64,000 bases of DNA from Triplophysa rosa. Its lineage: Eukaryota; Chordata; Actinopteri; Cypriniformes; Nemacheilidae. Where the stretch lies: assembly GCF_024868665.1 (NCBI RefSeq), contig NC_079890.1, positions 37,310,504 through 37,374,503 of the forward strand, written 5' to 3'. Positions 33,626 to 44,885 of the stretch are shown here, piece by piece (positions within the stretch are counted from its first letter, which is position 1; each line of letters begins with the position of its first letter). Position numbers and translations under genes: made by a program. The notes below the pieces were generated by a model. That model was not told the DNA's origin. It did no database searches and saw nothing but the letters and a program-made list of their open reading frames with translations.

Positions 33626-35624
33626 GTGAGCAGACAGCTGGCCCGCACCTGAGCCCCATCTGCTGGGCCACAGTGTCTCATCACTGCCCAATGAGCTGCG
33701 TCCCAGAAGGGCTGCCCTGCCGCCCGGGGTGGAGCTTTACTTAAGAACATATCCACTTACACAAGAGCAGCCTTCTGTGACAACCGTGAAGTTAAACGTT
33801 TCAGAGACGCACAAAATTCCTGAACGGTCCTTTGGCAGAATTCTGACGTGCTCTTTATCTCATCTAATGTGTACAAAAGGGTGATGTCTCATGCTGTAAT
33901 GACAAAAACACTTACTTTTTTTTGAGAGAGAGTAAACTATGTAGGGGAGACTTGAGCTAGTTGTCTCGCTCAATGCATACACAATATTTGTCAGGGTATG
34001 TTTCTGTAAACAGATTCCCTGACGTTTTGACCAAAAGCTATGAAACATTTTAACCGTTATAACCTGGGGGAAAAAAGATGCTGCTCATTTTTCAAACATT
34101 GATGTTTGGGGTATGTTAAATGTGAATCTCAAGTTATGTTTATTAAGAAGATTCATGGAAAATGTCCTAAAGCTTTACATTTGAAACCAACATAAATGGC
34201 CACTGCTATAGGAAACATACATTTGAAAGGTTTGGTTCCAAAATTTAAAAAAAAATTAAATCATGTTTTTTGTGCATTCCAATTAATAAAAATCAAACTG
34301 CAGTTGGTTTGTTTTGATTTAAGCCATAATAACAAAAAAATACAGAGAACTAACACAATAAAAACATGATAACATAATAAAAAAACATGATTTTTGAAAG
34401 ATTTTAAAAACAGAGTTATCTCATTTTGGAAACAAACTCTTCATTTCTATTTTTACATTCCAAATCGTAGAGATAAAACACTTACGACAACTAGCCCCAG
34501 TCTCCTGGTGTTCACCAGTTTCTTATTCAAAATATGATGAATAATCTTGCAAACCCTTACAGACTTTTTCTTCAGCATGACCCACGAGGAGAGAATAGAT
34601 GCTGACAGAAGATCTATCTATGTGGGGAATGTAAGCTTACCTTCTTTAGACATCAGTTATTGGAAGATGAATGGATGCAGTGACACGTGATATGTTGCAC
34701 ATACACCGGGGTACATTATGATGAAGCCCATCAAGCTGTTTTTTGACCAACAGGTGGATTATGGAGCGACTGCAGACGAACTGGAGATGTACTTCAACGG
34801 TTGTGGCCATATTAACAGAGTAACAATCCCGTATAATAGATTCACAGGCCATCCAAAAGGGTATGTACACGTGGGCTTTCAAAACACAGTCACAAGTATT
34901 TTTCTGAGTATAGTTTCTGTACCCGATAGCTTTGCCTACATTGAGTTCTCAGACAGGGACTCTGTGCGGACAGCCATGGCTTTAGATGAAACGGTATTCA
35001 GAGGACGCCTTATTAAGGTGAGAAACGTTATCCAAAACAGTGCAAAAATCCGATATGTGCTTTTTGGTTTGTGATGTGAACAAACCATTGACTGTGATGT
35101 TGGTTTGCTTATGAAGTGTGATATCTACGGAAAAAACAAATTTTCATCCTAGCATTTGTGTGGCATACAGGTCTTACCAAAAAGAACCAATGTCCCAGGT
35201 TTCAGGACTACAGACAGGTACTTGCGAGGAGGCTGGACCAGAGGACGTGGTTTCCGGCCCTCGAGACTTTACAGCCCGCTCAGAGGCTGCAACTTAATTA
35301 GGTCAGTTTAAAGCTCCGAGTATTAGAGAACAAAAGTGTTGTTTTACCTTGCCCCTTATATACACCCATTCTGTAACATCAATGGAGAATTGTAATCAGG
35401 AAATCTCTACTTACATCTCGGAAGGGTATATGGGGTGAGATTGATTTCATGCTCTGTTAAAGACGAATACAAAACTTAAGTTCTTAGTGATCGAAGTGGT
35501 ATCATACAAGTTTGACTAAAAATCCTTGTAAATCAATCATTTGAAATGTAATGTCATCTTTAATAGCTGTTCTTTTTGTTTTAGGGAAAATGGAAGAGCC
35601 CATCCTTGGATTGATTCTTTTTGA
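33550..35624 (+). CDS. pabpn1l: PABPN1-like (embryonic PABP2) nuclear poly(A)-binding protein
   Basis: Single-RRM protein that binds poly(A) tails; vertebrate PABPN1L is expressed mainly in oocytes and early embryos. Exons: 33550-33625, 34563-34630, 34754-34860, 34930-35017, 35171-35301, 35585-35624, all with consistent phase. From ATG 33562 this gives 165 aa; from the acceptor it is 169 codons plus stop. The RRM spans about residues 36-112, with RNP2 SIYVGN and RNP1 KGFAYIEF. The [20 protein letters not shown] and [10 protein letters not shown] segments are diagnostic of the PABPN1 family. An Arg/Gly-rich tail ends [10 protein letters not shown], like the PABPN1 terminus. The start is uncertain: in relatives the ELEAIK exon follows an acidic first exon that I did not find. 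The coiled-coil segment is much shorter than in PABPN1. Name supported by position between cbfa2t3 and trappc2l. Confidence 0.92.
34232..34446 (-). mobile_element. Fold-back MITE, GAAGAGTTT family, in pabpn1l intron
   Basis: Ends TCTCATTTTGGAAACAAACTCTTCA. Internal AAACTGCAGTTGGTTTGTTTT and TAACACAATAAAAACATGAT. The left terminus is decayed to an A-rich run. Confidence 0.72.
34563..34630 (+). CDS. pabpn1l: pabpn1l exon: pre-RRM and RNP2
   Basis: The acceptor is the ACAG at 34559-34562, not the TTCAG at 34571-34575: only the upstream site keeps frame with the preceding exon (the other gives an immediate stop). Encodes [20 protein letters not shown] and GN. Confidence 0.85.
34754..34860 (+). 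CDS. pabpn1l: pabpn1l exon: RRM core
   Basis: Encodes [20 protein letters not shown] and [15 protein letters not shown] plus two bases of Gly. Donor GTATGT begins a 69-bp intron that is itself open in this frame. Confidence 0.95.
34930..35017 (+). CDS. pabpn1l: pabpn1l exon: RRM RNP1 half
   Basis: Encodes [20 protein letters not shown] and TVFRGRLIK. Acceptor CCGATAG, donor GTGAGA. Confidence 0.95.
35171..35301 (+). CDS. pabpn1l: pabpn1l exon: RRM end and RG-rich tail
   Basis: Begins [18 protein letters not shown] and continues with Arg/Gly-rich sequence, a nuclear-import and arginine-methylation type region in the family. Donor GTCAGT. Confidence 0.92.
35585..35624 (+). CDS. pabpn1l: pabpn1l last coding exon
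   Basis: Acceptor TTGTTTTAG. Completes a split Arg and encodes [12 protein letters not shown] before TGA at 35622-35624, paralleling the short terminal exon (GRARATSWYSPY) of PABPN1. Confidence 0.88.
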
Positions 35625-35852
35625 TATTAAAAATTCATTTTTTCCCCATTATCTTCAGAGCACTTCTTCGTGCTGTTTGTTTTGTTTATATTTTGATCAC
35701 GTTGAGTATGATACTGCAAAACAAAGACGACACCTATATTGAGTAATTCTATTTTATACAATTTATTTCTTTACAATATTGTGCCTGTGAGAGGCTGTGA
35801 GACGTCTTGAGAATTTCAGTACTTTATTTCTGCTTTCTCGGCTTACAATGTA

Positions 35853-35858
35853 AATAAA
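35853..35858 (+). terminator. pabpn1l poly(A) signal
   Basis: AATAAA 229 bp after the stop, the only canonical plus-strand hexamer in this short 3' flank. Confidence 0.75.
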
Positions 35859-35937
35859 ATCAATATTATCAAGTCATTTTATGAAACAAATGAAAATGTT
35901 GAATACACACAGACACACACTATGAACATGCAAATCC

Positions 35938-35943
35938 TTTATT
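35938..35943 (-). terminator. trappc2l poly(A) signal
   Basis: TTTATT on the plus strand reads AATAAA on the minus strand, 41 bp past the trappc2l stop. It faces the pabpn1l signal across about 80 bp. Confidence 0.75.
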
Positions 35944-35983
35944 AAATAGATACAGAATTAAATTTATATACAATTGTGTGATT

Positions 35984-36029
35984 TCAGCAGGCTTGGACCA
36001 TCATAGCCGAGACGATGCTGTCAAAAGCC
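35984..36029 (-). CDS. trappc2l: trappc2l exon 5 with stop
   Basis: Acceptor CTCTCCAG. Completes Lys, then [14 protein letters not shown] and TGA. Confidence 0.95.
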
Positions 36030-37667
36030 CTGGAGAGAATAAAAGAATATTAAGAGGATCAGTCAGTACACCAAACACTGAGAGTGCACATTCACTCAAA
36101 TGCACTTACTTTGATTGAATTTGATCACCAGGATTGTAGAATGGGTTACACATTACATCAGTGAACGAGTTGTGCAACTTTCTGAACATCTGAGGAGAGA
36201 GAGAGAGAAATGTATCACGAGCCGTCGCACATCTCACTCGCGTCAATGACATACAGTGGACTCCAAAAGTCTGTGACCAGATTCAAAATAATAATTCAAG
36301 CCTAGAAATCAACACTGTTCTCGCTAGGTGGTCTTTTGCACCCTGGTTTTGGGTTTTCAATTCTAAACAGTTGTGTCACTCACGCTTCTGATTTCATTGT
36401 CTCTCAGAGATGTGTTGGATGAATCTACAACAATGACAAACTTGACCTTAGAGTTTGTCACATAACCATATCTGCCGTTCGTGTTAAGGTCAATTTAATT
36501 CAAGCATTATTCAAATGTATTACGCGTTGAAGCCTTAAACCTATCAAATATAAATGATTCATAGTCGACTGATTTATCTCATAAACTTGGACCATTTTTA
36601 TTTACAAAACTGAAAAACGAATATTTTACCCGCTTGAAAGCATGTATATTAATTTTGGAACTGACACAACTATTAATCCGCCAATTATTTATCAATCGAT
36701 GGTTATAAAGGATACACTTTGTAGTCTTCCGTTGGATAAAGGAGTCCCAGATAAAGCTCCCTCTGGTCAGCCAAAGCCTTCCCCACACCTGAGATCTTCT
36801 CTTCCACAACATCCAGAGAAGTGTGCACTGTGTAGTGAAACTTCAGTTCGCCCTGTGTGGGCACACTGCGTATGTATAGTGGATAGTTCTGCAGACATCG
36901 ATATACTGTTAGAGGTATTCCTGGTAATATCAAACCATTTTGGCATATCGTTTAAATGCAATTTGTTGTGTGCAATAAATGTGAAAAACATGATTTGTCT
37001 ATTTGCCATAGTCATTCGTCACTGCATGCATCATTTCTCCAGACTGCAACAATATCAAAATAATCTAAACTCAAAATATTACTTATTCATAAATAAAACA
37101 ATTAATCCCTCATGAAAATAGGCAAAGGTTTTATTATACTAAATTTGAATGTCATTTATATTGCAATTGTTCTGCAACCAATATCATGGCTAAACTGTGG
37201 TTACTGTAGACTAGTAATTTGTGTTTACTATGGTTATTATTTATGGGTATTACAAACATCATCATAAAACTATTGTTACTGTAGTAAACCCATGGTAAAG
37301 GGATCATGTAAACAAACAAACAGACGGCGCGATGTTTAGGAATACGATAAAAGCAATGTATCGTCGAAAAAAAACAATGAGGTACATTGCTTTTACACAT
37401 GTCAATAAATTAAATTCTTGTCATTACATTTAGGTATTTATATGGAATGTACCAAACATACACGTACGTACTGTACGCAACATAGCAACCCGTTCCTGAT
37501 CGCGACGCTTTCAAACGCAATAAATAAATGTAAATATGAATAATTTCCCACAGACTCATCATTTATGATAAATCCATCCCGTCGAATCAAAAATGTGTCA
37601 CTATATCGTAAAAACGTTCAATATTACCGCTCACCTCCTTCGCAATGACTGCTATGCACACCGCCAT
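35984..37667 (-). CDS. trappc2l: TRAPPC2L, TRAPP complex subunit, complete
   Basis: Longin-fold (sedlin-like) subunit of the TRAPP complexes that tether ER-to-Golgi vesicles and activate Rab GTPases. Five exons on the minus strand: 37635-37667, 36716-36888, 36384-36471, 36110-36189, 35984-36029, giving 139 aa plus stop; I recall human as about 140. It starts [19 protein letters not shown] and ends VSAMMVQAC. The [18 protein letters not shown] and [20 protein letters not shown] blocks are diagnostic. All junctions are GT/AG with matching phase. ATG at 37665-37667 has A at -3. The gene shares a divergent promoter with galns and converges with pabpn1l. Ordinary constitutive gene; nothing broken. 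Confidence 0.97.
36110..36189 (-). CDS. trappc2l: trappc2l exon 4
   Basis: Acceptor CTCCTCAG. Encodes [20 protein letters not shown] and GDQIQS; donor GTAAGT. Confidence 0.96.
36384..36471 (-). CDS. trappc2l: trappc2l exon 3
   Basis: Acceptor CGGCAG. Encodes [20 protein letters not shown] and SLRDNEIRS; donor GTGAGT. Confidence 0.96.
36716..36888 (-). CDS. trappc2l: trappc2l exon 2
   Basis: Acceptor CTGCAG. Encodes [20 protein letters not shown] through LLYPTEDYK plus two bases of Val; donor GTATCC. Confidence 0.96.
37635..37667 (-). CDS. trappc2l: trappc2l exon 1
   Basis: Eleven codons, [11 protein letters not shown], followed on the minus strand by donor GTGAGC. Confidence 0.95.
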
Positions 37668-38017
37668 GATGACGCGAACACGGAAATCACGTGACACCAG
37701 CCCGATCATGTGACTTACAGCATTTCTGCCCAGAGTGCCGCGACTTCAAGCGGCGCTGCGCAGATTGATTACAGTATGACATCAAAATACCGCGTGAGCG
37801 ATTCTAATGCGCAGCTTTTGAGTTTCTCTCGCGATACTTTTTTGTACTTTCCCGATTGGTCTGCGAAGCAGCTCGTGAAGTCGAACACAGCTCTTTCCTC
37901 GTTCTTGTGACTGTTTGCAAAAGTCCTCGTGATTCGTACAAACACATTTTGCCATGTCGACTGTTCAGCAGAGGGCTTAGCATTAGAGTTGTAGTAATTA
38001 TGTGAGAGAAGTTTAGA
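37668..38017. promoter_or_regulatory. Divergent trappc2l/galns promoter
   Basis: The two start codons lie 350 bp apart, back to back. No TATA box is evident. The region carries two E-boxes (37687-37695, 37706-37714) near the trappc2l side. Transcription start sites cannot be placed from sequence alone. Confidence 0.75.
37687..37714. promoter_or_regulatory. Paired TFEB/MITF-type E-boxes (CLEAR-like)
   Basis: TCACGTGAC at 37687-37695 matches nine of ten positions of the CLEAR palindrome GTCACGTGAC. TCATGTGAC at 37706-37714 contains the M-box core TCATGTG. TFEB/TFE3 use such sites to coordinate lysosomal genes, and galns encodes a lysosomal enzyme. Binding is inferred. Confidence 0.55.
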
Positions 38018-38116
38018 ATGGCTCGTCAGACTGTTGTTTACGTATTATGGGTAGTTTATGTGTGTCAGGCTGCAGCAAACACGCATCCGAACATCATTAT
38101 CATGCTAATGGATGAT
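38018..38116 (+). CDS. galns: galns exon 1: signal peptide and metal-binding DD
   Basis: ATG in good context (A at -3, G at +4). Hydrophobic [15 protein letters not shown] signal, then [10 protein letters not shown] with the calcium-binding aspartates. Donor GTAAGT. Confidence 0.95.
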
Positions 38117-41100
38117 GTAAGTCATCATAAATACCTGACTACTTACTAAATACACTAAAACAAGTCACGTTAATGTTTTTTTTCTGGTTTGCACATATGC
38201 AGTGTGCAATGCAATTGTCTCTTTGCAATACTGTACATGTGTGTTTTCTTGTGTGTACAATGCATATTGCCTACAAATTGTTTTGCTATTATTGTAACGT
38301 ATCCTAATGCACCACAAATTACAACATGGGAACAAAAATGTATTGGTATGCAAAGACTTTAGTTACGGTTGATATTTTGACGTGGTGACTGTTAACTGTG
38401 ATAAATATTACAAATCAATGTATATTCTTTTAGTTTTGTGAAATCACATGCTTCAAGTATGAATAGGCATTAAAACGTTTTATTGCACAGGAGAAAAGCT
38501 GATTCATGGTTATGAGAATGGAATAGATTAGATCTTGACTGTGTTTGTGTCTGCAGATGGGCTGGGGAGATCTGGGGGTGTTTGGAGAGCCCTCTAAGGA
38601 AACACCGAACTTGGATCTAATGGCCACTCAAGGGATGCTATTTCCAAACTTCTACACAGCCAACCCTCTCTGTTCCCCCTGTATGTGCTGTTTTTCTGCT
38701 TTGTTTTACTATTTGGTCTAAATTGTATGCAAAACCATATAGTATACAACACGTAAACGCTGGTTGGCAACATTATACATTATATTGGCTGTAATAGATG
38801 CACAAATATTATACATTAGAACTACATGCATTTGTATATGTGGGGAATTACATTTCATCAAAACCTTTTTTGCATACTGCATATTTTGTCAAATATAGCA
38901 GGCTATATTCCATGGACGCCATTGTGCACTGTATAGTAAAAATATTTTTTCTTCCTTCTGAGAAAAGAGAATATTCTTCACGTTCTTCGGCCATCATAAT
39001 GCCACGTGAGCGCACGAGGCGTGTGTGCGCATGATACCGAGAGCACAACTTATTATGCTAATGTGGATAATACCAACAGTATTGAAATATGCAAATGATG
39101 CATAATTTAGGAGTTGGAATGGACTTGCTATGCGGAGCGGAGCAGATCATTAGTCCTCTTTTCATTTCGAATTAATTTTTAAGCTTAATCGATTGTGCAT
39201 CTCAAATGTGTGAGATGAAGGTGCTCGGAGCAACTCTTGCGCTCATACCTGCTTCTGCACAGACACCTTATTATAGAGCATTGCGTCAGAACCTTAATTA
39301 GAATTTTAATCACAAAGTTGGAGAACGTCCTGATCATAATATCCACAGTCGAGCTCTCTCTGCGTGCAATGTCTTGTTCCTTTTGCTCAAAAGGATGGTT
39401 CTTCCACAATACAAAATTCTTTCATCATGTATTTACCCTCGTGGAACAAGAGAGAAAAAGATGAAGATATAAGATGTTCCTTTTATATCTTTAGTGTGTC
39501 AATAGCAAATAGTATATTTCAATGGGTCTGTATTTCACAGCCAGGGCAGCGCTGCTTACTGGTAGACTGCCTGTACGAAATGGATTCTACACCACCAATG
39601 GTCACGCTAGAAACGGTATGATCATAAACCATTAACCTCTTTCCACGGTACTCCATCACTGTTATCACTTTATCTGCTCTTATGGCCTTTTGCGGTGCGC
39701 TGCAATAATGCATCTCTCTCTCTCTCTCTCTCTCTCTCCCGCAGCATACACACCACAGGAGATTGTTGGTGGAATGTCTGAGGATGAGATTCTGCTTCCA
39801 GAACTGCTGAAGAAGAACGATTATGTCAGCAAGATCATCGGCAAGTGGTGAGATGTTACACCAACATCAATCATCGCAATAATGAAACAACTTCATGAGA
39901 TACTAGTGTACTGCATTTCACTTTTAAAAGCTGCCATCCGTAACTTTTGTTTTGGTTAAAAATAAATAAAAATCATTTTGATGTCTTTTGACTTTAACCT
40001 ATGTAAAGATAAGTGTGTAAAATAACCTGCATTTTATATTTTTTATCAGAGATGGCAACAGAGAGGCATAAGTTATGAATTGCAGCTGTACTGTGAATAG
40101 TATTTAACACCTACAGCGCTATATATATAAAAAATGCTACATTGTTATAAAATATATTATATGAAAACCCACTGCCTCAGAAAAAATGGAGAACATTCCA
40201 AATTTTCATTTAATCATCATTTCTAGATGTATTGTGGTCATTCCAGTCCAGTATCTGTTTTAACAAAATCAAACCTCAGGAGTGACACAAAGTCATCCAA
40301 CAGCAATATGAAAGACTGTCAGCATGACAAGACACATGAAAACTGTGATCCAAATCCAGGTTATCACATAAAAAATATTATTTTTTGAACGTTTTCTAAA
40401 TACATGTTCAAATATTACTCTTAATGCTTAAAAGTGAATATGAACTTGTTTTCGCATCTTTTCTGTTATTTTCACCTGTTTCTCCAGTTTTCATTTTCTG
40501 AAAATAAATGCAAATAGAAACAATATTTTTATTTGAAATTTCGGAGAAATATTGTCAGTAGTTCACTGAATGAAACAAAAATGATCAAATTTACCTAAAC
40601 ACATACTGTACCTATAAATAGTAAATTCTGAAAAAGCTGATAATGGTCTCTTCATTTTTTCTAGAGCTATATTTTGAATATGTGTGATTTTATACATAGG
40701 CCTACTGTACCCTCAATCTTGTCTCTTACTTCAGGCACCTTGGTCACAGAACTCGATATCTACCTCTCAACCATGGTTTCGATGAATGGTTTGGTGCACC
40801 CAACTGCCATGTTGGCCCTTACAATAACAGCTTCCGTCCCAACATACCCGTCTACAACAACTCCCTAATGAAAGGAAGGTAAGCTACACGTGTTAAAGGT
40901 GCAGTGAACTAGGACCGCAATTTTAACCCGAGCTTTTTGTTATATAAGAGGGAATCGTATTCAAGCGTTAGACCTGAAAACGCCCTTGTTACTGAAATAA
41001 CAACTGTTATTGACACGAGGCCCAGCGAACGGCAGGTCCTGGAATGCACCTATCTATTGGTTGAACACCGCCTCCACAGAAGAATATCAATGCCTACTTC

Positions 41101-44100
41101 TGGAGCCCCGCCCACTGGTTCATGCATGACAGTACTGAACACAAGCTGCACGGAACCAGATAGAGCGAGTGTAAGCATCATGCCGTTAAAGATCGCAAAA
41201 TATTGCGCAGTGCCTGGTTGTGGAAGACCACAGGAACACATAACCTTCCTTCCGACAGTAGGAATGCGTGGTTGAAGTTCATTTTTAAAGACGTTCCAGC
41301 TCACGTGGGGAAAACATTGAGCGTTTGTTCGCTTCATTTCAACGCGAATTCCTTGAACAAGTCTTTGCGGAGAGACTAAAATTAAAAAGCAGTGCTGTGC
41401 CGTCAATATTGGATCCGATAGGAATGGCGCAGCAATCTTATGTGAGTAAAACATATTTGTACTATGCGTCACTATTGCTTTGTTAGAGATCGCTTGATAT
41501 GCCCTGATAGTAGGGGTGTAACGATACTTCATATTACGATATTTCGCGATACAAAAATGTTACGATGCGCATCGTAGAGAGATGGGGATATTTTACGATA
41601 TGTTTAATTCTATTCGTTCAGCGGTTAAGACGCTACCTACTCTGCGCCAGCGCGGCACGTGTGCTTATCTCACATATGCGGTAGAGAGAGAAGCACAAGA
41701 CACAATCTGTGTTTCCAAGTGGTCATATTTTCCTTCACAATCGCCGTTAAAACACAGCAAACTTGAAGCGTGACTGCTGGCGAGTCACCCCGAAACTCAT
41801 TACAAAGGCAGCACAAACGTTTTTAAATGCCAATGTTCATTTATCCGCTAACGTGAGCTGGTGCATAACGTGATATGCAACATAAAGTAAGCCAAAAGAA
41901 ACCAGCGCTGTTCCGATCAGAGAAGCGATGAAGTGAGTCATACTGTATATTAAAACATCGAATATGTCGAAACAGTTCAATCTTTGTATGGAACATTTAA
42001 TTACACCAATTAAATTAGTTAATCCAGATAGATTTTAGTAGACTAATATAATGTAGATTTCGTCGACTAAAAATAGACTAAAACTATGATAAATTGGGAT
42101 GACTAAAACTAAATGGCGTTTTAGTCAAAAGACTATGACTAAAACTAAATCAAAATTTGCTGTCAAAATTGACACTGATCTTAATTCTAACTTCAGTTAA
42201 GCCTTAAAATGTTAAAATTCTTTATTAAGTTGTATGTGCAACAAAATAAGTTACTGAAATTGTTAATATTTTGAAAATAAATGTTATTTGAATTTCAGTT
42301 TCATTTTTGAATTTTGTTCAAAATATCGAGATGTGTATCGTATCGTGAACCCAGCATCGAGATATGTACCGAATCGTGAGCGGAGTGTATCGTTACACCC
42401 CTACCTGATAGTATTACCTGGGGACCACTAGCCATTTGTGATAATTGTAATCTGCATCTCTGTGATTTGGCGGGCTCATATATCATTTTTCAAGGTTTTA
42501 TCCACCGTTTGCAAATAATGGAGGCTGTTTTGAAGTGTTTTGATATTATTTCTGGTGCTGGGTCATATCCATGTCTGCCAACACTGTCGTTTTGGCCGGG
42601 AGTCTACCGTTTGTTTATTTATCATGAAAACTATAACACTTGAGACCCGCGATCGCAGTGATCTTCTGTCCGGTTCGCGGGTCTTAAATGCTGACATGTA
42701 CGGTCATATATCACTAAACACCATACAACTTTAGGCTATACAAACTATACGCAAAGCCTTGCCATCACATCTGGGAAATAAGTCCGTAAATTTGAGTAAA
42801 ATCACGTTACGTAACGTTACTTGTCTAACCAAATTCACAGAAGGCTCCAACTAAGTCAACTACGCAAGCTGCTATCCAATCATAGCAGTGGGCGTTTACT
42901 TCCAAGTCTTCTATGCGGCCCGCCCTTAAAAACCCAGCGTTTCTCCAGCCGGCCTCAAAACCAGGGTAGAAAATAGCCTAGTACTTATTGATTTTGATGT
43001 TTTCGAATGTAAAAACCACACGAACGTCATAAGTATACATCAGACAATAGTATAAAACAATAAAAACGGCCAGTTCACTGCACCTTTAAAGAGTAACTTG
43101 TATTACAATGTCATTAAAATGACATTTCATGCAGTGTGTTATGTTGCAGTGTGAATGTAAGCAGTCTGCCAAGTCGTAAAGCTGAAAGTGATATTGTTAT
43201 ATTATTATGCAAAGTTATTGGCTTGGGAAGAAAGGAGTCGACTCTGAATCACGTGAACGAGTCGTCTGTCCTTCTAATTTCAGTTCCGGGTAAGATTTGC
43301 GTCACTCGGTGTAATGCCTACCTTCGTTCCATTTGCGACACTGCGATGCTGTAGGCCAGTAGACGCAGTAGGCCAATCACAGCAGACTAGACCATCTGAC
43401 CAATCAGATCAGATAAGGCTGACAGGAAGGAGGGGTTTAGACATATGAATCGCCGAACGAAACATTTGAGAGTCAGTCAAGAAGTAAGGTAATAACTGCC
43501 TATTATTAGAAAATGAAAGTGTTTTTACAACTTGTATGTACGTAAACTTGTTGTTGGACACTCCATAAACCAAAGTAGGACCTTAAAAATCACAAAATAT
43601 TTCAATTCAATTCAATTTTATTTATATAGCGCTTTTCACAATGTGCATTGTTCCAAAGCAGCTTTACAGGAGCAAATAAGAAAAACACAGAAAGGTAAAA
43701 CACAGCACAGTGCATGGTGTTTATAGACCAAGCAAGATCATTATAATGAATTTATATACTCTTTAAGATCATCAACGCTGTACAATACTATTAACTAATC
43801 CACAGCTGTAAAAGCTAGTTTGTAAAATGAACGGCTTCACGGAAACTCATGTCTGTTGTTGAGGCGATGCTCTTTTGGCCTTCTTATCCAGCGCTGGGTT
43901 CAGCTGTCATCCCTCCAAATGGGTTCATAACATTTTTAATTTTCTCTCCTCCCTTGCCTTTGTGTGTACCAGCTGTAATGTCTCAAATCTCATTTTCTGC
44001 CCATTTGTTCCCTCCAAAACAGCCGTATATGTATTCCGGGTCATTTGCTCTGGCGATTGGGCTAGTTTTGCGCTTAGCAGTGGGTTTAATCAGCATGCTG

Positions 44101-44854
44101 CGTTCGAGCCTGGCCAGACAAACACACAAAAACACCCAAGAGACGACAGGTTGCGTTTGCGGTGCGTTAGGACACCTGGAACAGCCGAAGCATAAGCGAG
44201 CTCTTTCTACAGCTCCACGCCTCGGCACGTTCTCATAACACGTTTGGAAATCTTCGGAGACGCAATCTCGCAATTTACCTCTTCAAACACGCGCTGTAAT
44301 CGCACCCGGGGCGGCACTTGGTTTAAGAAGCTCGTCATTTGGAACAAAACCCACATGGCGTTGAAATGAGAGTTTGTAGGGAGGATGGAGATGATCGGTG
44401 TGTTTTGCAGGTATTTCGAGGAGTTTGGGATAAATGTGAAAACGGGTGAATCCAACCTCACCCAAATCTATTTGAAGGTGAGTTATTCAGCTCATTGGCT
44501 TGTTCCACGTTTATTTGTGCGGATCGGTGCCGTTGACTTGCACAGGTGCGTCGTGGGAGATCGCTGATATGAGTTTTGATTCTGTCTGTCTTCAGGAAGG
44601 TCTGGACTTCATCTCTCGACAGGTCGCGGCCCGGCAGCCTTTCTTTCTCTACTGGGCTCCAGATGCAACACACGCGCCTGTCTACGCCTCAAAACGCTTT
44701 CTGGGAAAGAGCAAGAGGGGGCGGTACGTACTGTATGTGTTACTATTGCTATATGAATCAAAATCATGCAGACGTATTAAAGAAAGGTGTGCGATTATTT
44801 CTATCAGAGATTATACTTGCTTATGATGATAAAAAATGCCATATACACACACAA

Positions 44855-44885
<31 letters not shown>

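Larger units (their letters stand above)
40893..43089 (+). mobile_element. 2.2-kb TTAA element carrying a decayed THAP domain
   Basis: TTAA at 40893-40896 and 43086-43089 flank inverted ends AGGTGCAGTGAACT and AGTTCACTGCACCT. A frameshifted THAP zinc finger lies at about 41179-41440. A separate hAT element is nested at 41511-42403, with its own target duplication. The TTAA flanks suggest piggyBac-like mobilisation; no piggyBac transposase is recognisable. Confidence 0.8.

Noticed and set aside
34571..34575. TTCAG as acceptor for the pabpn1l exon starting at the MTHEER segment
   Set aside because: Joined to the preceding exon it gives an immediate TGA. The ACAG ending at 34562 keeps the frame and matches the PABPN1 exon phase.
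36642..37115. Plus-strand open frame of 157 codons opposite trappc2l
   Set aside because: It overlaps trappc2l exon 2 in antisense and has no similarity to a known family that I recognise.
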